This document shows, one piece after another, positions 19,695 through 29,179 of a DNA stretch of 41,876 nt. The DNA lies in the NCBI GenBank assembly GCA_028288595.1, contig JAQBNK010000004.1, positions 1 to 41,876 on the forward strand, read 5' to 3'. The stretch comes from Chitinophagaceae bacterium (lineage in GTDB: Bacteria; Bacteroidota; Bacteroidia; Chitinophagales; Chitinophagaceae). The first letter of the stretch is position 1, and each line of letters starts with the position of its first letter. The position numbers were made by a program, and so were the translations under genes. The notes beneath the pieces are model-generated. The model did no database searches, was not told the origin of the DNA, and saw only the letters and a program-made list of their open reading frames with translations.

Positions 19695-22600
19695 ATGAAA
19701 AAATTACTGCTCGCAGTGTGCTGCCTGCTATTGACTATTATGCAGGTTCAGGCGCAAAACTTACGAACCTTTTCCGGGAGAGTTACAGATAACAAAGGCA
19801 ACCCGCTTTCGGGTGTGTCGGTTACTGCCGGTAATGCAGGAACAACAACCAATGCCAATGGGAATTTTACCATGCGTGTTCCTGCTTCAGCCAGGTCGCT
19901 AACATTTAGTTATGTTGGATTCGGCTCCGTAACGCAAAATTTAAATAATTCGGGTACTGTAAATGTTTCACTTTCACCTGAAGACAGAAGTTTGTCTGAA
20001 GTGGTAGTAGTGGGATATGGTACTCAAAAAAGAAAGGAAGTGACCGGTAACGTAGCTACCGTAAAAGGTTCGGCTATTGCTGAAAAGCCCGTTCAAAGTT
20101 TTGAGCAGGCTCTTGCCGGTAAAGCTGCCGGTGTTCAGATCACGGTGCCCAACGGTGTATTGAATAATCCTCCGGTATTCAGGATAAGAGGTACAAACTC
20201 GATCTCGCTAAGTTCATACCCGCTGATTGTAATAGATGGTGTTCCTAGTTATACGGGAGATCAGGGTGGAACAAGTGCGCCTGCTAATGCGCTGGCAAGT
20301 ATCAATCCAAATGATATTGAAAGTATTGATATAGCAAAAGATGCTGCGGCTGCTGCCATTTATGGAAGCCGTGCAGCAAATGGTGTGGTATTCATTACAA
20401 CAAAAAAGGGCAGGCCCGGGAAAGCAAAAGTTTCTTACGACGGCTGGGTTGGTTTTAGCCAGGCCACGCGGTTACCCGAAATTTTAAATACCCAGCAATA
20501 TGTTGATTATAAAAATGTAGCTCTTGCAAATCTGAAAATCAACAATCCTTCCACTTTCGGCAGCTTTATTGTTCCTGCTGGTGGTGGTACCAATTGGTAC
20601 GACGAAGTTTATCGCAAGGCCTTTTCTCAAAGTCATAATGTAAATGTTTCCGGTGGGTCTGAAGGAACTACTTATTATTTCTCTGCGGGCTATACCAAGC
20701 AGGAAGGAATTCTAAAGAAAAATGATTTTGAGCGGAAAAATGTTTTACTCAATGTAGACAGTCGGGTAAATAAATGGGTAAGCATGGGAGGTAAGCTTTC
20801 TTACTCTAATGAAAGGAACCTGATCGGAGGAAGTTCCGGTTCACTTCCCGGAGAAGGTTTTGCATCTGCAGGGGCTGCACGCCTTGCGTTTGCTCTTCCG
20901 CCAAATGTTAGTCCCTATAACGCTAATGGTACATATAATATAGCATCTGCAACCGCGATAGGAGACCAGGGAAGTAAGGTTAACGGATCAAACCCATATA
21001 CCTTTAATAACGTAACCCTGTTGTTAGATCTCAATCGTTCAAATAATGAAGTCAACCATTTGCAGTCGAACGCATACTTCCAGTTAAAACCACTTAATTG
21101 GATAACCTTAAGGACAGTTTATGGTATCGACAATTTATTAATTGACAATGATGTTTTTTATAATCCTTACCATGGTGATGGTGCAGGCTCCAGCCTCGGA
21201 CCAGGTGGTGGCGGTAGCTTAACTTTTTCCAAGGATAAATCGTGGATATGGACAACCACTGCACAATTTGATTTTTCGCTTCGTAACAAGCATAATTTCA
21301 GTTTCCTTGCAGGTAATGAACAGCAAAGACGCACAAGTACCGGCCTTGGTATCAGCCGCAGAACGTTGTCAGATTCTGCTTATACTTTTGTTCAGGCAGG
21401 ATTTACAACAAACAATGCTGCAGGACTTGCTCTTGGAGAAAACTTCCTGCTTTCTAATTTTGGAAGGTTAAACTATAATTTCAGTCAGAAATATTTTATC
21501 AGCGCTAACGTTCGCCAGGACGAATATTCTGCATTAGGAATTAAGAAGGGAACTTTCTGGGGAGTATCAGCCGGATGGGAAATTACCAAAGAAAAATTGT
21601 GGGCTGATGCAGGAATGGACAATGTATTCAGCTCTTTTAAAATAAGAGGTAGTTACGGTAAAGTAGGAAATATTGCAGGCGTTGGAAATTATCCAGCATT
21701 TTCACAGTATGGCTCTGGCTTATATGGTGGTTCTGCTACCCTGGCATTCAGTACAGTAGGTAATAACCAGATCACATGGGAAACCAGTACAAAGTCAGAT
21801 GTTGGTTTTTCTTTTGGACTTTTTCATGATAAACTAACCGGGGAATTCGCATATTATAAAAATAATATCGATAATCTGATCTTAAGTGTTCCGCAGGCTC
21901 CGTCCACAGGTTTGCCAAATATTTTACAGAACGTTGGAACAATGTATAACAAAGGAATGGAGCTTACTTTGAATGCTTCTCTTGTTACTAAGAAAGATTT
22001 CAGCTGGAACTCTTCTTTTACATTCGCTTATAACAAGAACGAGGTTACTGCATTAGCTCCCGGCCTTTTAGAAATTCAAACTTCTACCAGCGGTTTGGAG
22101 ACAGTGAATAAGACTTTACCTGGATACTCTGCAGGTTATTTATGGGTGATTCGTACAGGTGGGGTTGACCCCGCTTCAGGAAGAAGAATTTATATAAATG
22201 GTGCAGGAAATCCTGTGTTATACCAATTCGGCAGCGTATTGCCTGCGGGCCAGTTTAACTGGACTAATCCCGACGGAACACAATACAAGAAAAATGGTGT
22301 TGCCGTAGCAATTAACCAGGCAGATGATGCTGTTTTATACGGTAATACCCAGCCCAAATATATTGGTGGATGGGACAACACTTTCCGCGTAAAAGATTTT
22401 GATATAAATGTTCTTCTTACTTACCAGGCCGGCTTTTATGTATACTATGGCTCAAACGCCGGCTTGCACGATCAGCGCTTCTGGAATAATGCAACAGACG
22501 TTTTAAATTACTGGCAGAAGCCGGGTGATGCAGCAGCATGGCCTAAACCCATGTTTGGTGATAATGTCTCTAATGGTTCTGCAATGCCTATGGATATTAA

Positions 22601-22856
22601 TGTTTTCAAAGGTGATTTTGTTAAGCTTAAAAGCATCAGTCTTGGGTATTCTTTATCTAAAGGATATATGAGTAAAGCGGGAATAAGCGGTGCAAGGGTA
22701 TATATAAGTGCCCAGAACTTAGCTATTCTTACCAATTATCCTGGTCCTGATCCTGAAGTTTCTTCTAATGGTAACTCTGGAACAAGTGCCAGTGTGGACA
22801 GAAACACTTTAGCTAATGGCAGAACAATAACAGTGGGTTTAAACATTAATTTTTAA
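19695..22856 (+). CDS. SusC-like TonB-dependent outer-membrane transporter, unit 1
   Basis: This protein of about 1053 aa imports oligomeric nutrients across the outer membrane together with its SusD partner. It has a signal peptide (MKKLLLAVCCLLLTIMQVQAQ), a carboxypeptidase-regulatory-like domain (about 24-100), then the SusC signature VVVVGYGTQKRKEVTG beginning about residue 103. The plug contains RIRGTNSI and IDIAKDAAAAAIYGSRAANG, and a long beta-barrel ends in GLNINF. It is followed 25 nt later by its susD gene. I used the ATG at 19695; an in-frame TTG two codons upstream has no support. No carbohydrate-active enzyme is nearby, so the cargo is unknown and could be peptide or glycan. Confidence 0.95.
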   Translation: MKKLLLAVCCLLLTIMQVQAQNLRTFSGRVTDNKGNPLSGVSVTAGNAGTTTNANGNFTMRVPASARSLTFSYVGFGSVTQNLNNSGTVNVSLSPEDRSLSEVVVVGYGTQKRKEVTGNVATVKGSAIAEKPVQSFEQALAGKAAGVQITVPNGVLNNPPVFRIRGTNSISLSSYPLIVIDGVPSYTGDQGGTSAPANALASINPNDIESIDIAKDAAAAAIYGSRAANGVVFITTKKGRPGKAKVSYDGWVGFSQATRLPEILNTQQYVDYKNVALANLKINNPSTFGSFIVPAGGGTNWYDEVYRKAFSQSHNVNVSGGSEGTTYYFSAGYTKQEGILKKNDFERKNVLLNVDSRVNKWVSMGGKLSYSNERNLIGGSSGSLPGEGFASAGAARLAFALPPNVSPYNANGTYNIASATAIGDQGSKVNGSNPYTFNNVTLLLDLNRSNNEVNHLQSNAYFQLKPLNWITLRTVYGIDNLLIDNDVFYNPYHGDGAGSSLGPGGGGSLTFSKDKSWIWTTTAQFDFSLRNKHNFSFLAGNEQQRRTSTGLGISRRTLSDSAYTFVQAGFTTNNAAGLALGENFLLSNFGRLNYNFSQKYFISANVRQDEYSALGIKKGTFWGVSAGWEITKEKLWADAGMDNVFSSFKIRGSYGKVGNIAGVGNYPAFSQYGSGLYGGSATLAFSTVGNNQITWETSTKSDVGFSFGLFHDKLTGEFAYYKNNIDNLILSVPQAPSTGLPNILQNVGTMYNKGMELTLNASLVTKKDFSWNSSFTFAYNKNEVTALAPGLLEIQTSTSGLETVNKTLPGYSAGYLWVIRTGGVDPASGRRIYINGAGNPVLYQFGSVLPAGQFNWTNPDGTQYKKNGVAVAINQADDAVLYGNTQPKYIGGWDNTFRVKDFDINVLLTYQAGFYVYYGSNAGLHDQRFWNNATDVLNYWQKPGDAAAWPKPMFGDNVSNGSAMPMDINVFKGDFVKLKSISLGYSLSKGYMSKAGISGARVYISAQNLAILTNYPGPDPEVSSNGNSGTSASVDRNTLANGRTITVGLNINF

Positions 22857-22881
22857 CATCCTGATTTTAAAAAAGTGAATA

Positions 22882-24345
22882 ATGAAAACAACATTTAAAT
22901 ATATATGGACGATGGGATTAACAGCAGTGATGCTAACTTCCTGTCACAGGGACTTGCTTGACCCTTCACCCCAAACTTCAATTTCGGATGCAACGGCATT
23001 TGATCAGCCTTACCGGGTTGCGAACCAGGTTTTGTCTCTCTACTCAGCATTAAAAGGCGGCGGTTTCTATGCAGGCCGTGTTCTAGTGTATGGTGACATA
23101 AAAGGAGAGGACTTTTTATTGGAAGATCCAAACCTTGTTACCGGCGCTGATGTCTGGACACTGAATCCGACAAATAGTGCAACTGCTGTTGTTGGACTTT
23201 GGAGCTCTGCTTATTCAGTAATCAATCAATGCAATTTGTTTATTGATGGTATGAATTCAAAGGGAACTTCTGTAGTGGGAGCAGCAGCAGGTAATAATTA
23301 TATCGCAGAAGCAAGATTGATAAGAGCCCTGTCCTATTTAAATTTACTTCAATTCTATGCCAGGCCATATGCCGATGGAAATGGAAGTAAACCCGGAGTT
23401 CCTCTAAGGCTTACAGGTTTAAAAGGTTCAGGATTTTCAGATCTTGCCCGTAGTTCCGTAGCAGAAGTTTACACACAAATATTGGCAGACCTTGATTTTG
23501 CTGAAACAAATCTGCCGCTAAACTATGCAACGGCGCTGCTAAATACCACACGTGCCCATCGTAATACGGCCATTGCTTTAAAAACAAGGGTTTATTTAAA
23601 CATGCAGAAATATGATAAGGTAATAACCGAGGCAAATAAGATAGTCTCAACAACGGCTCCTTTTACAGCTACTACTGGTGTAAATCATTCTTTGGCTGCA
23701 GATATCACTACAGTATTCAAGACACCGTACACTTCTTCCGAATCAATATTTTCCTTACCGTTTTCATCCACATCAGGTGATATACCGGGTACTCAAAATG
23801 GACTGCAGAGCTATTATTACCCTGTAGCCTCAGGATTAGGAGCGATTTATTCGCTGAATCCTGCAGGTATAATTGGAAATACGGGTATTTCTGCAACAGA
23901 TAAGAGAAGGTCTTTTATTTTTACTGCTACAACCGGCGCTAATGCAGGGAAAAAATACCTTAATAAATATCCTACGGCTACGCCTGCAGATTACACACCT
24001 GTGATACGCTATTCAGAAGTGTTATTGAACCTGGCCGAAGCGCTGGCCCGCACCAGCACAACTGTAGTAGATGTTAGGGCACTGGCTTTATTAAATGCAG
24101 TGCGTCAGCGGTCTGATCCTTCTACTACAATTGTGGCCGCAACCCAGCAGGCATTAATTGATGCGATCATGACGGAAAGAAGAATTGAATTTTTGGGTGA
24201 AGGCTTACGTAATAATGACCTGATGCGCTTATTGCAGACTATTCCTGCTAAAGGAACTGCCGGAGCAAAAGCCCCCACCGATGAAGGATATATCTGGCCT
24301 GCATCTGCAAATGAAAAATCGTTAAATAAGCTTTGGGTGGACTAG
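22882..24345 (+). CDS. SusD/RagB-like surface nutrient-binding lipoprotein, unit 1
   Basis: This 487-aa lipoprotein would cap the SusC barrel and bind the nutrient at the cell surface. The signal peptide ends in lipobox LTSC (Cys21). SusD hallmarks are the N-terminal DLLDPSPQTSISDATAF segment, the TPR-like helices (AEARLIRALSYLNLLQFYARPY), VAEVYTQILADLDFAETNLP, RYSEVLLNLAEALAR and the C-terminal MTERRIEFLGEGLRNNDLMR. It is directly downstream of its SusC gene and is followed by a strong terminator, so unit 1 is a two-gene operon. Confidence 0.94.
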   Translation: MKTTFKYIWTMGLTAVMLTSCHRDLLDPSPQTSISDATAFDQPYRVANQVLSLYSALKGGGFYAGRVLVYGDIKGEDFLLEDPNLVTGADVWTLNPTNSATAVVGLWSSAYSVINQCNLFIDGMNSKGTSVVGAAAGNNYIAEARLIRALSYLNLLQFYARPYADGNGSKPGVPLRLTGLKGSGFSDLARSSVAEVYTQILADLDFAETNLPLNYATALLNTTRAHRNTAIALKTRVYLNMQKYDKVITEANKIVSTTAPFTATTGVNHSLAADITTVFKTPYTSSESIFSLPFSSTSGDIPGTQNGLQSYYYPVASGLGAIYSLNPAGIIGNTGISATDKRRSFIFTATTGANAGKKYLNKYPTATPADYTPVIRYSEVLLNLAEALARTSTTVVDVRALALLNAVRQRSDPSTTIVAATQQALIDAIMTERRIEFLGEGLRNNDLMRLLQTIPAKGTAGAKAPTDEGYIWPASANEKSLNKLWVD

Positions 24346-24370
24346 TGAATGACAAACATGGAATAATTTT

Positions 24371-24402
24371 ATAATAAGGGCCGCAACTGCGGCCCTTATT
24401 AT
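24371..24402 (+). terminator. terminator of SusC/SusD unit 1
   Basis: ATAATAAGGGCCGC (24371-24384) is exactly complementary to GCGGCCCTTATTAT (24389-24402) around an AACT loop, a 14-bp perfect stem 25 nt after the susD stop. The distal part of the stem supplies the U-rich tail. Confidence 0.85.
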
Positions 24403-24486
24403 TTAAGAATGAACTTGAAATCCTATAAGTTTAGTAGGTTTTATTACTTTTTAATGACAAAACCGTGCAGCAGGACTGAAAATGGT

Positions 24487-24517
24487 TTTGTCTTTATCCG
24501 TGCAAATGTTAATTTTG
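24487..24517 (+). promoter_or_regulatory. promoter of SusC/SusD unit 2
   Basis: TTTG (24487-24490), exactly 19 bp, then TAATTTTG (24510-24517) match the Bacteroidota consensus in full. The ATG at 24548 is 30 nt beyond the -7 element, giving a leader of roughly 24 nt. Confidence 0.75.
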
Positions 24518-24547
24518 CACATATTTTTTGTTAAAACCCCCTGAGAA

Positions 24548-27500
24548 ATGAGAAAATTGCTATTGCTTTTAAGCATGTGTATAGCTATTGTACAGCTGCA
24601 AGCACAATCCCGGACTGTTACCGGGACCGTTACGGACGAAAAAGGCATTCCGGTACCGAATGCGACAATTCTAGTAAAAGGTAGAAACATAGGAACCTCT
24701 GCGAATGAGCAGGGTGTATTCTCTCTCCTCGTTCCGGCAAATTCTTCAGCATTGGTTGTGTCTTCTGTAAACTTTGGTAGCCAGGAAGTTAACATTTCTG
24801 GCAGATCAAGTGTTACAGTGTCATTGTCCGCTTCTGCGCAGAATTTAAACGAAGTTGTTGTTACGGCCTATGGTGTAACCCGTAAAAAGGCATTCACCGG
24901 TACGGCTTCAACAATCACTAACGATAAGTTTAAAGACTTGCAGGTATCCAGTATTACCAATGTTTTACAGGGTAATGCAAGTGGTGTACTGGCTGTTAGT
25001 TCTAATGGACAGCCTGGTGAAAGCCCGACTATCCGTGTTAGAGGTATTGGTTCTGTAAACGCATCTTCAGACCCTTTGATTATCGTAGACGGAGCTCAGT
25101 ATGGAGGAAATATAAACAATATCAATCCAAATGATATTGAAACTATTACAGTATTAAAAGACGCGTCTTCAACTGCACTTTATGGTTCGCGTGCAGCTAA
25201 CGGAGTTATTTCTATTACCACAAAAACTGGTAAAGGTACTCCGAAGGTGTCTCTGTCTGCTGTAACCGGTTATTCTAAAAGGGCTGTAGATGATTATGAA
25301 TATGTTAGTGCAAACCAATTATATGAATTAACATGGGAGTCTTTAAGAAACGAAGCAAGGTTAAACAGCAGCCTTGTTACCGCTTCAGGATCAACTTCTC
25401 CCGAAGACTATGCAAGCAGAACTGTTGTGGGAAAACTGGTATATAATCCTTTCGGAATAGCACAGCCGGTTGGACCTGACGGTAAAATAGTTCCGGGAAC
25501 GCAAACCTTATGGAACCAGAATTGGGCTGATGCCTTATTAAGAACCGGCGTTAGAAAGGACATAAATGGTTCTATTTCGGGTGGTTCTGACAGAACACGT
25601 TATTTCTTCTCAGGTGGATACCTGAATGATCAGGGTGTAGCTATTGAATCTTACTTTAAAAGATACACGGGCCGTTTAAAAATCGATACTAAGGTAAATG
25701 ACTGGTTGAATGCTGGCGTAAATACCAGTGTAGCATACTCAACACAAAATTATCCGGTACAGGGTGGTTCCGCTTATTCTAACGTGATTGGCTGGATCAG
25801 AACTGTATCAAGTATTTATCCTGAATATATTCTTGATCCTGCGACAGGTAAACCTATACTTGATGGGAATGGTAACCTGCAATATGACTTTGGAAACAAC
25901 GGTCCGTTATTGCGTACTGTATTAACTCCGGGCAACCCTGCAGGAACAACCTCTCTTAACCCAACATATTATAATCGCCTGATTACTTCAGCAAATGCTT
26001 TCGCTGAAGCACAAATTATAAGCGGTTTACGGTTAAGAAGTCAATATGCTATTGACTTTAATCAACTCTCATCAAATACATATTATAACCCTTTTGTTGG
26101 TGATGGTGCTGCTTACGGCGGAAGAAGCTTTAAGTCTTCTGACAATACAGTAACGCAAACCGTAACAAATACCCTTACTTATGATAAGTTATTCAGAGGT
26201 GTTCACCATCTGAATGCAGTGGTTGGACAGGAAGCGTTTAAGATACATGAAGGGGTAGTTTCAGCGGAAGCAAGAGGTTTTACGTTCCCCGGTGTAACTG
26301 AATTAAGTTATGCTAGTACACCTTACTCTGCCAGTTCAAACTCATATGATAGCCGGTTAATAAGTTATTTCAGCCGTGTGAATTATGATTATGCAGATAA
26401 ATATCACCTCTCTCTCTCATTAAGACGAGATGCATCTACAAGATTTGCAGATTCAGTAAGATGGGGAACTTTCTATTCAATAGGCGGAGCATGGAACTTA
26501 AACAGGGAATCTTTTCTTTCCGGAATCAGTCAGCTTAATGATTTAAAGTTGAGAGCTAGTTATGGTACATCTGGTAATCAGAACGTAGGTAACTTCCCTT
26601 ACCTCGCTACTTACAGTGCGGGTGCTAACGTTGCTAATTACAGTGGTTCAATCATTGGAAATCTTGCTAATGGCAACTTGACATGGGAGACGCAGAAAAC
26701 ACTTGACCTGGGTATCGATTTCGCAGCATTTAAAAACAGGGTATCAGGTTCAGTTACTTATTTTACAAGAACATCTGATAAATTATTATTCTTCCGTCCT
26801 TTACCTCCTTCTGTAGGGGTGAGCGGTATTAATGATAATATTGGAACTGTTAAGAACCACGGTATTGAAATTGATCTGACTACTCAGAACATTGCCTCAA
26901 AATCTTTTCAATGGACTACGACCTTTAATATTACCCATGTAAAAAATGAGATAGTTACATTGCCGCAGGCCTCAATAGCTGGCAGCGGTTTCAGTAATTT
27001 AATCGTGGGTCAATCACTCTATAACTTTTACCTGAGAGAATATGCAGGTGTGGACTTAAGCGATGGAAGGCCAATGTGGTACATGGACCAAACCGACGCT
27101 TCTGGTAAAGTAACAAGGATTGCGACTAAAACCTATAGTGCAGCAACGAGGTATTACCAGGGTAGTTCACTGCCAAATTGGACAGGCGGTTTATCTAATA
27201 CTTTTACCTACAAAGGATTTGACTTATCTATATTAGCAGCATTTAGCATTGGCGGTAAAATTTACGATGCAGATTATGCTGGCTTATTGTATGGTACAGT
27301 AGGAACACAATCCGGTTATAACTGGAGCGTGGACATCTTAAACAGGTGGCAGGATGCATCGCATACGGGAGATGGAAGAACACCGAAACTGATGACTACT
27401 ACAGATTACCAGGGTAATTCGTCTTCAACACGTTTTTTATATGATGCATCCTATGCCCGTATAAGAAACATTACCCTTGGCTATCGTCTGACAAGAGGAT

Positions 27501-27670
27501 TTATCAACAAGGCAAAGATCAATGGAGCTCGTTTGTATGTTGACTTGCAGAATCCTTTCACATTCTTTGGACGTAAAGGGTTAGATCCTGAATCTGGTTT
27601 ATCAGGCATTACAAGTAATACTTCAAGTGTTTATAAAACACTTTCTATAGGGGTTAATTTTGATCTTTAA
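24548..27670 (+). CDS. SusC-like TonB-dependent outer-membrane transporter, unit 2
   Basis: This 1040-aa outer-membrane importer has a signal peptide (about 1-20, ending LQAQ) and a carboxypeptidase-regulatory-like domain (VTGTVTDEKGIPVPNATILV onward). The SusC signature segment VVVTAYGVTRKKAFTG starts near residue 102. The plug has IRVRGIGSVN and ITVLKDASSTALYGSRAANG, and a barrel ends in IGVNFDL. The sequence is clearly diverged from the unit 1 protein, so this is not a recent tandem duplication. It is followed 16 nt later by its susD gene. Substrate is unknown. Confidence 0.95.
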   Translation: MRKLLLLLSMCIAIVQLQAQSRTVTGTVTDEKGIPVPNATILVKGRNIGTSANEQGVFSLLVPANSSALVVSSVNFGSQEVNISGRSSVTVSLSASAQNLNEVVVTAYGVTRKKAFTGTASTITNDKFKDLQVSSITNVLQGNASGVLAVSSNGQPGESPTIRVRGIGSVNASSDPLIIVDGAQYGGNINNINPNDIETITVLKDASSTALYGSRAANGVISITTKTGKGTPKVSLSAVTGYSKRAVDDYEYVSANQLYELTWESLRNEARLNSSLVTASGSTSPEDYASRTVVGKLVYNPFGIAQPVGPDGKIVPGTQTLWNQNWADALLRTGVRKDINGSISGGSDRTRYFFSGGYLNDQGVAIESYFKRYTGRLKIDTKVNDWLNAGVNTSVAYSTQNYPVQGGSAYSNVIGWIRTVSSIYPEYILDPATGKPILDGNGNLQYDFGNNGPLLRTVLTPGNPAGTTSLNPTYYNRLITSANAFAEAQIISGLRLRSQYAIDFNQLSSNTYYNPFVGDGAAYGGRSFKSSDNTVTQTVTNTLTYDKLFRGVHHLNAVVGQEAFKIHEGVVSAEARGFTFPGVTELSYASTPYSASSNSYDSRLISYFSRVNYDYADKYHLSLSLRRDASTRFADSVRWGTFYSIGGAWNLNRESFLSGISQLNDLKLRASYGTSGNQNVGNFPYLATYSAGANVANYSGSIIGNLANGNLTWETQKTLDLGIDFAAFKNRVSGSVTYFTRTSDKLLFFRPLPPSVGVSGINDNIGTVKNHGIEIDLTTQNIASKSFQWTTTFNITHVKNEIVTLPQASIAGSGFSNLIVGQSLYNFYLREYAGVDLSDGRPMWYMDQTDASGKVTRIATKTYSAATRYYQGSSLPNWTGGLSNTFTYKGFDLSILAAFSIGGKIYDADYAGLLYGTVGTQSGYNWSVDILNRWQDASHTGDGRTPKLMTTTDYQGNSSSTRFLYDASYARIRNITLGYRLTRGFINKAKINGARLYVDLQNPFTFFGRKGLDPESGLSGITSNTSSVYKTLSIGVNFDL

Positions 27671-27686
27671 TTTTTAAAAATTTTAT

Positions 27687-29156
27687 ATGTCAATAAGAAA
27701 ATATTTAATGATCGCAGGTGTAAGTGCTATAGCACTTACATCATGCAAAAAAAGCTACCTGGACGAGGTTAAGCCTGCTGATGGTAGTCTTTCTGAAAAT
27801 GTAATTTTCGGTTCAAAGCTTGGAGCTGATAATGCAATGACAGGTATTTATTACCTGTTCCAGAGGTATGCTTTGGGCCAGCAGAATATGTTTGGGCTTA
27901 AAACCATCCAGTTCAATTTTGATATGCGTGGTAATGACCTGATCTCTGACCCAGGTAACTGGTGGTTATACGAGAATAACTGGTCAGACAACACCTATGG
28001 TCGTATTGCAACTGCCTCTAGAAACAGCCAGATATGGAACCTTTTCTATAAGGCAATTAATAATGCAAACGCGATTATTAAAAATGTGCCTAGTATTCCT
28101 GAATCTCAGGCTGTAAAAGATCAGTTAACAGCAGAAGCACGAGCATTAAGAGCTTACAGTTATTTCTATCTGGCAAGAATCTATCAGTTCACTTATGCGA
28201 AAGATCCTAATGCGCCTGGTATTCCAGTGTATACAGAACCAGCTACTTCTTCCAGTAATGGTAACCCGCGTTCGTCTTTAAAAGATGTGTATGCATTAAT
28301 TACATCGGATCTTGAATATGCAGTGGCTAACTTAACTACTACAAGGATCGATAAATACCGTGTAAATAAAAATGTTGCACAAGGTATACTTGCGGAAGTT
28401 TACCAGGAACTGGCTATGGCGGATAACTCCCTTTGGGCTAAAGCGATGAGCAATGCTATAGCCGCACGCAGCGGATATCCTTTGATGAATGCATCATCAT
28501 ACGCTTCAGGTTTCAACAGTGTAGCTAATGGCGAATGGATGTGGGGAATACAGTTTAATGCATCTCAATCTCTTTCTTATGCTTCATTCTTTGGTTATAT
28601 AGATCCTACAGCAGCTAATACCCGCTATAAGGATATCTATGTGAACACTACTTTCGTGAACCTGTTTTCAGCTACGGATATGAGAAATCTTTTTGTTGCT
28701 GCACCGGGTCAGAGCTCTGCTAATCCATGGAAGAAATGGATGACTGCGAAGTTTAAAGACAATGCAAGTTTCTCAGGAGATCTGGTTCTTATGCGTTCCG
28801 CTGAAATGTACCTGATCGAAGCCGAAGCAAATGCTCAGACAGGACTATTAGAAGCTGGAAAAGACGCATTGTTTGTTTTACAAAAACAACGCGATCCTAA
28901 TGCTACAAGATCTACAGCGGCTACGAAAGATGCTTTAATTAAAGAGATATTAGTTGAACGTCGCAAAGAATTATATGGTGAAATAGGAGTTGAATATTTT
29001 GATCTGAAACGCTACCAGCTGCCTTTGGTTCGTGATGGAAATCAATGGAGCCTTTTAAATATTCCTGCAAACGATAACAGGTGGAGATGGCAGTTGCCTC
29101 AGTCTGAGTTAGACGCTAATAAGAGCTTAACATCATCAGATCAAAATCCTCTATAA
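27687..29156 (+). CDS. SusD/RagB-like surface nutrient-binding lipoprotein, unit 2
   Basis: This 489-aa lipoprotein has signal peptide MSIRKYLMIAGVSAIALTSC with acylated Cys20. Family features include KKSYLDEVKPADGSLSENVIF, the TPR-like AEARALRAYSYFYLARIYQ, LKDVYALITSDLEYAVANL, MRSAEMYLIEAEANAQTG and the C-terminal EILVERRKELYGEIGVEYFD. It lies 16 nt after its SusC partner and 23 nt before the accessory lipoprotein gene, giving a three-gene operon. It presumably binds the same substrate that its SusC imports. Confidence 0.94.
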   Translation: MSIRKYLMIAGVSAIALTSCKKSYLDEVKPADGSLSENVIFGSKLGADNAMTGIYYLFQRYALGQQNMFGLKTIQFNFDMRGNDLISDPGNWWLYENNWSDNTYGRIATASRNSQIWNLFYKAINNANAIIKNVPSIPESQAVKDQLTAEARALRAYSYFYLARIYQFTYAKDPNAPGIPVYTEPATSSSNGNPRSSLKDVYALITSDLEYAVANLTTTRIDKYRVNKNVAQGILAEVYQELAMADNSLWAKAMSNAIAARSGYPLMNASSYASGFNSVANGEWMWGIQFNASQSLSYASFFGYIDPTAANTRYKDIYVNTTFVNLFSATDMRNLFVAAPGQSSANPWKKWMTAKFKDNASFSGDLVLMRSAEMYLIEAEANAQTGLLEAGKDALFVLQKQRDPNATRSTAATKDALIKEILVERRKELYGEIGVEYFDLKRYQLPLVRDGNQWSLLNIPANDNRWRWQLPQSELDANKSLTSSDQNPL

Positions 29157-29179
29157 AATAAACAAGAGAAAAAATTATT

